From Plantibacter elymi (nom. nud.) (lineage in GTDB: Bacteria; Actinomycetota; Actinomycetes; Actinomycetales; Microbacteriaceae): DNA of 64,000 bases. The notes under the pieces were generated by a model. The model saw only the letters and a list, made by a program, of their open reading frames with translations. It ran no database searches and was not told the origin of the DNA. A program made the translations under genes and the position numbers. Position 1 is the first letter of the stretch; each line of letters starts with the position of its first letter. The DNA lies in assembly GCF_900177795.1 (NCBI RefSeq), contig NZ_FXWJ01000003.1, positions 610,884-674,883 of the forward strand, read 5' to 3'. Shown here in pieces: positions 36,201-42,462 of this stretch.

Positions 36201-36685
36201 CGAGCGTTGACCTCGCCGCCGTTCGATGCTGTGGTGATGGCCGTGCGCGGAACATCCCGCACTGTGGCGAAGAAGTAGGAGGACGGCGAGTCGTTGCCGA
36301 CGCTCCATAGGAAGTTGAACGCCGATTTCATCGAGGCGTCGATCTTGACCTCAGTGCTGATCGTGGCCGACGTCTTGCCCGCAAGCATGTCGTTCGGCAG
36401 GCGAACCCAGTTGGCATCGCTGTTCTTCGCGCCGCCCGAGAACTCCAGGGAGTCGCCCGTCCACCGGGCGTCGCTGCCGTTCACGACAGTGGCGTCACCG
36501 AGGGCGCTGGTTCCGGTGGCGGAGTTCACCACTGACAGTCCAGACGTCTGCGAGAAGACGTACTCCCCGATGAGGCCGTCGGTCGGGGCGGCAGCCGAAG
36601 CGACCCCGGCGGCGGACAGGCCCGCACCGATGACGGCGAGCGACACCGCGGCTGCTGCGCCCCGCCTGAGATTTCTGGTTATCAC
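33227..36685 (-). CDS. Secreted, wall-anchored multidomain LamG/GH43 glycoside hydrolase
   Basis: 1152 residues. The order is a signal peptide (ending GVASAAA), a LamG domain (about 35-230, starting DGLIGEYVF), two Ig-like repeats, a first beta-propeller segment (about 440-640: SLVNPQVFALKDGGYGVIS and GVNGPHAVYDSSADVYLIAW), an Ig-like linker, a second GH43 domain (about 720-1060: ADPSVYKYD, FWAPEYHEINGRLSILFMP and EGPNVTTRDGKLQLIYSG), a Thr/Pro-rich spacer and LALTG near residue 1107 with a membrane tail. Two propellers in one protein are unusual; only the second shows the ADPS/WAPE/EGP trio of a GH43 active site clearly. Polymer specificity is unknown, arabinan being likely. Confidence 0.85.
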   Translation of the reverse strand: MITRNLRRGAAAAVSLAVIGAGLSAAGVASAAAPTDGLIGEYVFSQTSGLSVVNSATGTSALGDATVVNGSDARWTGDSLEFSGGAKNSDANWVRLPNDMLAGKTSATISTEVKIDASMKSAFNFLWSVGNDSPSSYFFATVRDVPRTAITTASNGGEVNARATNSLEADRWYNLSSVIDGTAGTISFYVDGVRTGQANTAVTPASITDQSLNAIGRSPWPDGFFAGEVSAFRVYDRALADDEVAAVSDQDATIHSGEMAAQAQSILDGLGLTDQTVDSGYVALPTAGGAVTWTTSDEAILTADGRVSQPSEEDGPATVTATATSTVRGVSASTTIALTVLPTSDQERLDAAAEGYVLPPVVISGTVVPAPADGTSVVLENAQGLTVAADGTITVPDAAGASAVTGTVDAVISSAETPAVTVTKTFTVRVLPAGSSQELLSYHRTPTSANTANNADVALSMHLALPSADGGAWAPLNENYGIFFPKTSVTPLPNGTSNDLIRSLVNPQVFALKDGGYGVISTRTAREGASDGSQTSSVLIATSTDLLSYTEVGLLDLGETNGVNGPHAVYDSSADVYLIAWTDDSGTPKYTTVGDLADAATRGDVVVGVINDRDVVPAASGVDDYVAGRTVPVDAATITALEERFGRITNTGYEAFDDVDVSLGADASALELPTDVELEYSDGSTGSLPVATWDTSAVDTSKPGTYTVTGTVKQTEYPRPFADERADPSVYKYDFNGTTKFLMIATNDLYGSNIDQQGSARMPIRIADTVSGLSDAEGAQEIDLLKRGDTDAQGALMTGCFWAPEYHEINGRLSILFMPCYGDSPDMWSGRASIMQLKQDASGADLDPAVPANWTKPSHVLRADGSDLNQVNGISLDMTFFQDETGQAYYVWQHLGALFIAKVDPADPTRLTTDPVRILAPEYAWDNTIAEGPNVTTRDGKLQLIYSGSTVGDTYTTGLATADASGSTDLTTPEAWSKLNYPIQKSSLFDGAWQLGTGHGMWSEDEDGNMIYVFHARTDNNNLNGRDMFVRRVHWSAEGLPVLDMEPEEELASPTVTLDVVVADGEVVSPTNPTDPTNPTTPTGPTDGTSDGSSATNGSVSTGPLALTGSDAVFAGLCALGLLLAGGIALVLRRRNASSMSLTQSPHDRREA

Positions 36686-36718
36686 GTGTTCACCTTCGGT
36701 TGAGGGTATGGAGGATGG

Positions 36719-39310
36719 TCAGGCGGAGCGGCGGCGACGGATGAGTGCTGCGGCACCGGCTGCTACCAGGAGGCCGGCGAGTACCGCTGTTCCAGATGTG
36801 GCAAAACCCGTGGCCGCGAGCCGATCGGCAGCGACCGGCGACGCCGGGATGGACGCGTCTGGCCCGTCCGTACCGGGCTGCCCAGTTTCGGGCACACCCG
36901 TACCCGGGTCGACCGGTGGGACTACCGCCTGATCCGCAGAGACTCGAACGGTCGCCGTGACCTCGATCACTGTCGAGCTCGACAGCTGCTTGTCAGCCGC
37001 GTTCCACGTGGTCGATCCGCCCGCGCCGAACCAGTCGTTGAGGTTCGCACCGATCGAGCGCACCGTGCCGGTGACCGGGTACTCTCCGGCGACGGAGGTG
37101 TCGACTCCGCTGAGATCCCAATCCACCGGCAGCTCGGCGACACCGCGTGAGTACGCCAGATTGACCGAGGCGGTGGCAGGCAACGAAGCAGCGACCGCCT
37201 CCGTCGTCGCACCTTGCACCATGGACGAGATGCCGAGCTCCGCCGACACCGCGGACGTCGCATCCGCCGACCGGACCTCGTCGTACTGGGCCTTGGTCAA
37301 CGAGATGATGCCGCCGTGCTTCGTACTCGGGGCCATCTCGAAACCGGCCGAGGTCAACTGCGTCCAGCCGTCGTCCAGATCGTTCGTCACCATCGGCCGG
37401 TAGCCGGTGGCGGGAATGACATCGACATAGAGATACCAGGTGTCGTCACTGTGGCTCTTGAAGACCGCCGGGCCTTCGACTCCACCAGCATTGCCGCCAG
37501 CCCAGACCGCACCGATCGTCGTCTGTACGGTCGTCCACGTCGTTTCGGGCTCCCACCAGCGGGTGGCCTCGGTCGACTCCATGTAGATGCCGTCTCCGAA
37601 GGAGTTGTCCTTCGTAATGCGGTAGGTCGTGGCATCGCTCTGGATGATCGTGGTGTCGATCGTGTTACCGCCGGTGTTCACGAAATCTCCGCCGTAGGAG
37701 TAGCTGCCCTGTGTGAAATCGGTGGTCGCTCCCCACAGCACCCGGTTGTAGGACGGCGAGTCGTGCGCCGTATCTTCGGCGGGGAAGACGTTCGATGCCC
37801 AATAGACGACGAAGGCGCCGCGACCGTCGGGGTAGTAGTCGTCGACCCAGGTGGCCTCGGGAGCCCACGCCATTCCGAGCTGGGCTACCGTCTTGCCCTC
37901 GGCATCGGCGGCCATGTCGATCTGGCGCAGGTCGCCCCAGGTCACGAGGTCTTTCGACTCCCAGATGTTGAGCTTGGTGCTCGCGTTCTTGGTCCAATAG
38001 CACCAGGTGGTGCAGGAGCCCGAGCCGCTGTCTCCGCCAAAGACCCGCAAGTCGGTGGCGATGATGTAGTAGGTCTGGGTCTCGGGGTTGTAGGTCAGGT
38101 ACGGATCGCGGATACCCGTCGTTCCGAGGTCGGACGCGAGGATCGGCACGCCACCGTTGAGCGGGTCCCACTGCTCGGGATTGTCCCCACGCGAGACATC
38201 GAGGTAGATCTTCTCGGCGTATCCGGCGGAGTCCTCGACGAAGTGCACCATCAGATAGCCGTAGTCGTCGGTCTGGGCGACCAGCGGACTGATTGCCACG
38301 GCGATCTCCTTCGACGCGGTGATTCCGCGCACCGTCGCGGTAGCAGTGAGAAAACCGGTGATGGCGGGTTCGCCCGCTGCCGGCTGCACAGCCGTCGCGG
38401 TCACACCGTCGGCGGCGATCGTGATGCCGGGGCTGCTCGTCGTCCAGCTCACCGCTCCCCCCACTGTGGGAAGCGCCAGCGAGCTGTCATCGAGGGTCAC
38501 GGGCGCGATGCCGTCGACGAGGGCCCGCGCAGCTTCACCGAGGCTCTCGGAGTGGACGAGGGCGTCCTCGTCTGAGACGGCGTCGATCTCGTCTACGGTC
38601 AGCGCGCGGTCGTAGACACGGAACGCCGCGATCTCACCCTTGAAGAAGGGGTCGGGCCACGGCGATCGGCCAATGGTGTTGAGCGACTGGTCGGTTATGG
38701 ATGCGGGGGTCAGCTCGGTGTCGGCCTGCCCGACCCGCGTGCCGTCGACGTAGTACGTGATGGTTCCGGATGCGCCGTCGATCACTGAGGTCAGGCTGTA
38801 CCAGCGGTCGGCGTCGAGCGCGTCGGCGGCTCGTGCGTTCACCTCACCACCTCCGGAGGTGGTGGTGATAGCGGTGCGCGCGGTGTCTCGTGCAGTGGTG
38901 AACCAGTAGGCGGCATTCGTGTCGCCGCCGATGTTCCACAGGAAGTGGTTGGCAGTCTTCATCGAAGGATCGATCTTGGCCTCGGTCGTGATCGTGGCCG
39001 AGGTCTTTCCCGCGAGGATGTTGTCGGGAAGCTCCACCCAGTTGGCGGCGCTGTCCTTCGCTCCGCCGGTGAAGACGAGCGAGCTCCCTGTCCACTGAGC
39101 GTCGGTGCCGTTCACCACCTTGCCGCCGGCGACGGCACCCGGGCCGGTCGCAGTATTCGCCACGGCGTTGCCCGTGTTCTGCGTGAAGAGGTACTCCCCG
39201 ATCAGCCCGTCAGCGGATACGGCGTTCGCCGGTGCAGTGACGAGCAACGCCGAGGCCACCACTCCCATCGTCGCCAGTATCCCGGCGACCTTCGCTGTCG
39301 AAAACGTCAT
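36719..39310 (-). CDS. Secreted, wall-anchored LamG/GH43 glycoside hydrolase, first gene of operon
   Basis: 863 residues from the ATG at 39310, which follows AAGGAGAACG. The order is a signal peptide (ending APANA), a LamG domain (about 35-225), an Ig-like repeat, a GH43 domain (about 330-650) with GIRDPYLTYNPETQTYYIIATDLR, AWAPEATWVDDYYPDGRGAFVVYW and VEGPAVFKS, an Ig-like domain, then LAATG near residue 830 and an anchoring tail. It shares domain order with the next two genes, so the three are paralogues or co-selected. The operon may be induced through the two LacI-like operators upstream. Confidence 0.86.
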   Translation of the reverse strand: MTFSTAKVAGILATMGVVASALLVTAPANAVSADGLIGEYLFTQNTGNAVANTATGPGAVAGGKVVNGTDAQWTGSSLVFTGGAKDSAANWVELPDNILAGKTSATITTEAKIDPSMKTANHFLWNIGGDTNAAYWFTTARDTARTAITTTSGGGEVNARAADALDADRWYSLTSVIDGASGTITYYVDGTRVGQADTELTPASITDQSLNTIGRSPWPDPFFKGEIAAFRVYDRALTVDEIDAVSDEDALVHSESLGEAARALVDGIAPVTLDDSSLALPTVGGAVSWTTSSPGITIAADGVTATAVQPAAGEPAITGFLTATATVRGITASKEIAVAISPLVAQTDDYGYLMVHFVEDSAGYAEKIYLDVSRGDNPEQWDPLNGGVPILASDLGTTGIRDPYLTYNPETQTYYIIATDLRVFGGDSGSGSCTTWCYWTKNASTKLNIWESKDLVTWGDLRQIDMAADAEGKTVAQLGMAWAPEATWVDDYYPDGRGAFVVYWASNVFPAEDTAHDSPSYNRVLWGATTDFTQGSYSYGGDFVNTGGNTIDTTIIQSDATTYRITKDNSFGDGIYMESTEATRWWEPETTWTTVQTTIGAVWAGGNAGGVEGPAVFKSHSDDTWYLYVDVIPATGYRPMVTNDLDDGWTQLTSAGFEMAPSTKHGGIISLTKAQYDEVRSADATSAVSAELGISSMVQGATTEAVAASLPATASVNLAYSRGVAELPVDWDLSGVDTSVAGEYPVTGTVRSIGANLNDWFGAGGSTTWNAADKQLSSSTVIEVTATVRVSADQAVVPPVDPGTGVPETGQPGTDGPDASIPASPVAADRLAATGFATSGTAVLAGLLVAAGAAALIRRRRSA

Positions 39311-39756
39311 CGTTCTCCTTCTGTCGTGTTGCGTCTTAGTGCTAGGTGCGTGCGTGGGTGCGGCGACGCGATGATCAATCAATGTCGATATGGGCGAGCA
39401 GCAGTCCCCCGGCCGGAATCCCACATGCCGGATCCGGTCTGGCTGAGGTCGCCGTCGGCGTCAGTGGGTTTCATGCCGCCGCCCGGAGTTCGCGCACGAC
39501 CGGGAGTGAGGAGGAAGGAGTGGTTCGACCACGAGACACGGTCGAGCAGATCTGCAGCCGAGTCCGCGGTGATACCGGCTCGTCGGGATCTCGTCATGAC
39601 ACTCACTTCGTCGTGGGTTGCTGCTCGAGTGCTTCGCGGTGGGATGGAGCGGTCGCGGTGCGGGACCAGCAGTGGTTCCGCTGCGAGCAACCCCACCGAC
39701 CACGAGCTTTGAGCAGATGGATGAGCTGCGAATCGTGATCAGCACCAGGGCAGGGC

Positions 39757-39772
39757 TTGTGAGGGCTAACAA
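39757..39772. promoter_or_regulatory. LacI-family operator 1 upstream of the GH43 operon
   Basis: TTGTGAGGGCTAACAA resembles the LacI-family consensus TTGTGAGCGCTAACAA at 15 of 16 positions. It lies about 450 bp upstream of the GH43 operon start. No LacI gene adjoins it. Confidence 0.65.
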
Positions 39773-39845
39773 GACCCGTGGCCGGTCTGGCCTTGATGGC
39801 TCCTGTTCATCTCGTCAGCGAGAATGCTCGGGCCCTTTTGGAGAG

Positions 39846-39861
39846 TTGTTAGCGCTCACAG
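39846..39861. promoter_or_regulatory. LacI-family operator 2 upstream of the GH43 operon
   Basis: TTGTTAGCGCTCACAG is the same dyad in the opposite sense (central AGCGCT). It is 89 bp from operator 1, compatible with looping. The surrounding 39311-40109 region (799 bases) shows no convincing gene; it is probably a long leader plus regulatory DNA. Confidence 0.68.
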
Positions 39862-40109
39862 TTTACTTAGGCGAGACAATATCGATGTCCTGATCCTTGT
39901 GTCAAGCGAGTACCTCGAGGATGTCGATTGTGGATGAACAACCGACGCCGCGATGCAGCGCCACGGGATGATCCGCCAACTCGTCTTGGAATCTACGATG
40001 TTCGGCGCGAACCTACTCGGCGCGGAACCGAGTGGATACGAGGCCGCACGAGCAACATGGAGCTCGACACAATCGCCCGCGGTAGCGACGACCGAGCCCC
40101 GGGGCATGT

Positions 40110-41168
40110 TCAGCCTGCTGCAGGAGGCACAGCCCCATTCTGTCTGAGCCGAGCCTCATCGTTCGCCGTCGATACAGTGATCCGTAGAGTGCTCGCGTAG
40201 CCGTCTGCAAGCCCCGACGACTGCGCCAAGTACTCGCTCCTCAGCGCGGTGAAGAAGTCGTCATGGACGTGCGGTTCCGCCAGAAGCACCGAGACGACAC
40301 CGCCACGATCGCTGGCTATGGCCAGCGCGTCAGGACGACACTCGAGGACGCAGTAGAACAGGCGCGTCACCAATTCTTGTGCATGCGCAACACCGTAGGC
40401 ATGCCTGATGACCCTGAAGTCCAGGATTTCAACCCCGAGGACCACGGAGCCTGCAAGCTGGCGATGCAGGGTCGCCAGCCGGCGGAGCGAAGTGTAACAG
40501 CCGGGAGCGCCGTTCCCTCGTCGCGCGACGAGTTCTTCGATTCGGACGAACACCAGCACGATGGTGTTGACAAGAGCGAAAACGAGACTCAAGATCGTCA
40601 TGACCTCAACGCTGAAGTAGTTCTCGAACACGACGTCATCGTGCCCTCGCAGACCGAGCACTGCCGCTCTCGCTCCGGCGTAGGACGCATACAGGGCATG
40701 GGCGATGGTCATCACCCAACTCACCCGGAACGAGCCGAAGGCTCCCCTGCGTGATTCGATCGCGGTCAGCGCAGAGAAGGCACTGAGTCCGAGCATCTTC
40801 GGGAACATCCCCGACCAGTTCGACCCCAGCGAACTCTGCAGGACCGTCAGCAGCATGATCAGGAGGACTGCGACACCGACCCAGCCGAATCGGAAAGGAA
40901 CCTGGTTGAACGATCGGCAGCCAAGCCAGACGAACCCGACAGCCCCAACCATTGCGCCGTTCGCCAGTGCCACGACCAGCGAGGGGTGATCCAACTCTGC
41001 TTCGGTGAGGTAGGAGGCAGCACAGAGCACGACCAGCATTGAGGCGGTGAGCCACAGATTCATGTACCGTCCGGAGAAAGCCCGCCGGCTGTCGGCGACG
41101 AACAACAGCGCACACGAACCAGCAACCATCACCGACGCGGCGAGAAAGGCGAACGTCTCGGAGCTCAT
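40110..41168 (-). CDS. Membrane protein with degenerate GGDEF-like C-terminal domain
   Basis: 352 residues from the ATG at 41168. The N-terminal half has about six hydrophobic helices resembling a sensor module. After a helical linker (SLRRLATLHRQLA) the C-terminal half (about residues 225-345) has the size and strand pattern of a GGDEF domain (SVVLGVEILDFRVIRHAYG, then LAIASDRGGVVSVLLAE). It lacks a recognisable GG[D/E]EF signature and is therefore unlikely to make cyclic di-GMP. Function is unknown; a signal receptor or pseudo-enzyme is plausible. Its frame extends upstream into the duplicated oxidoreductase relic, but that part is not considered coding. Confidence 0.6.
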   Translation of the reverse strand: MSSETFAFLAASVMVAGSCALLFVADSRRAFSGRYMNLWLTASMLVVLCAASYLTEAELDHPSLVVALANGAMVGAVGFVWLGCRSFNQVPFRFGWVGVAVLLIMLLTVLQSSLGSNWSGMFPKMLGLSAFSALTAIESRRGAFGSFRVSWVMTIAHALYASYAGARAAVLGLRGHDDVVFENYFSVEVMTILSLVFALVNTIVLVFVRIEELVARRGNGAPGCYTSLRRLATLHRQLAGSVVLGVEILDFRVIRHAYGVAHAQELVTRLFYCVLECRPDALAIASDRGGVVSVLLAEPHVHDDFFTALRSEYLAQSSGLADGYASTLRITVSTANDEARLRQNGAVPPAAG

Positions 41169-41243
41169 CGATAACCGATCTGTCGACGTGGAGAGGTCAT
41201 GCGGCGCAACTATAGCTGAAGCCACAAGCCGCCAGATCGGAGC

Positions 41244-41408
41244 GGCACGTTCCGCAAGATCGGCATTCGCAATCTGACACGGATCAACCACAGTGGCGTC
41301 GCTGACCACTTAGACCGCCAGAGGCGCGACATGCTCCGCACCATTGAGGAACGATTCACCCGATTCCCCTGAGACGTGTTCGCGACGTCCGGGGAAACTA
41401 CACCTAGT
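41244..41408 (+). pseudogene. 165-bp direct repeat, copy 2: relic of the oxidoreductase 3' end
   Basis: It reads GTFRKIGIRNLTRINHSG, then VADHLDRQRRDM and IEERFTRFP, and stops at 41370-41372, i.e. the last 43 codons of the 29380-30000 gene with a few substitutions and no start. Homology continues about 36 bp beyond the stop (GACGTGTTCGCGACGTCC...). It marks the far edge of the GH43/sensor segment. Confidence 0.88.
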
Positions 41409-41454
41409 CGAATGCGACCCCCTGGGGGCGGAGGCCTGATAAGGGACCCGCGCG

Positions 41455-41763
41455 TCATGACCGGAACCGATTACCCCACTGATCGAGCGCGTCTAACATT
41501 GATGCGCTGTCCAACGAGTAGATCCGCTCTCGCCCCTGCAATCCAACGGTGATAAGCCCCGCTTCCTCGAGCAGGCGGAGATGGCGGCTCGTCGTCTGCC
41601 AACTGTTGTCCATTCGACCAGCGATCCTCCCAGAGGTCTGAGAGCCACCGTTTGCCAGCAGCGTCACCAATATTGCTCGCCGAGTCCGGTGCGACAGCGC
41701 CGCAAACACTGCATCTAGGCGCTCTAGATCGGCAAGGCCCGGGATGAGCTCAGGCGACGGCAT
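41455..41763 (-). CDS. ArsR-family winged-helix transcriptional regulator
   Basis: 102 residues: LDAVFAALSHRTRRAILVTLLANGG is the typical ArsR start, followed by the recognition region NSWQTTSRHLRLLEEAGLITVGLQGRERIYSL. No cysteine pair for metal sensing is present, so it is probably of the SmtB-like but metal-independent type often found beside SRPBCC or monooxygenase-like genes. Its start overlaps the end of the next upstream gene by 14 bp, so the two are co-transcribed. Confidence 0.9.
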   Translation of the reverse strand: MPSPELIPGLADLERLDAVFAALSHRTRRAILVTLLANGGSQTSGRIAGRMDNSWQTTSRHLRLLEEAGLITVGLQGRERIYSLDSASMLDALDQWGNRFRS

Positions 41764-42100
41764 TCAGCACAACCGGCACGAACTCATCGAACACCAGCCC
41801 ACGGTCCACAACAGCCGGCGCGTGTGGCTCGACGAGGTTCGCAAGGCGAGTCCAGATCAGGATCAGGTCAGGGTGCTCATGCGCGGGACCCATCACCCCG
41901 GGAACCCGCTTGGCAAGCTCGATGTACCGCAGCGGTGCAGACACCGATCGGAACAGCAGCGGCGCCTCTTCAGCGATGAAGCCCAGCCGATGCAAAGCGG
42001 CCCAGCTCTCCGGCAGCACTCGCTCGAACTCCTCGGCAGAACCAGCCCGAACGTAGTACGTGCCGAACGTCACTTCCTCTTCAACTCTTTCATCAACCAT
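41750..42100 (-). CDS. Small alpha/beta-barrel (ABM-like) protein, unknown function
   Basis: 116 residues beginning MVDERVEEEVTFGTYYVRAGSAEEFERVLPESWAALHRLG, a strand-helix pattern reminiscent of antibiotic-biosynthesis-monooxygenase/NIPSNAP-type dimeric barrels. There is no signal peptide. It is the first gene of a two-gene operon with the ArsR-type regulator, which probably controls it. Family assignment is by pattern only. The 362 bases between its start and the end of valS (42101-42462) contain no supportable gene. Confidence 0.6.
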   Translation of the reverse strand: MVDERVEEEVTFGTYYVRAGSAEEFERVLPESWAALHRLGFIAEEAPLLFRSVSAPLRYIELAKRVPGVMGPAHEHPDLILIWTRLANLVEPHAPAVVDRGLVFDEFVPVVLNAVA

Positions 42101-42462
42101 GTCACTTTCTGTAAGCGACTTTGCTTAGCGACTCAAGGGTCAGCCGCGTGCCGTCAACAGCCTCATGACCAGCAACAAATTAGCGCGGAAGAACGATCGA
42201 TGAATTTGCACGTCTCAACAAATATTTGCACAGGACTTCAGCGAGGCTTTTTCGAGGGGTCCGCTCGCAAGACTTGAGGATACTGCGCATCGCTGGGCGC
42301 GAGCAGGTGCTGTGGACCGTGATGGCGCGATCTTCTTGAACATCCGCAGGACGACGTTCAGCGAGATTCGTGGAACAGAAGTCACCCGTAGGACAACGCG
42401 GAGTGCGATACCCGCGCTCGCAAGACGGTTGCCCGAAGGCGCGGTGCCTGGTCAACGGTGAT

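Noticed and set aside
39379..39772. Small minus-strand open frames between the GH43 operon and the sensor-like gene
   Set aside because: No family likeness, no good ribosome site and the stretch carries LacI-type operators; treated as leader DNA.
42180..42455. 91-residue minus-strand frame between the ABM-like gene and valS
   Set aside because: No recognisable motif, no ribosome site, and mixed composition; not supportable as a gene.
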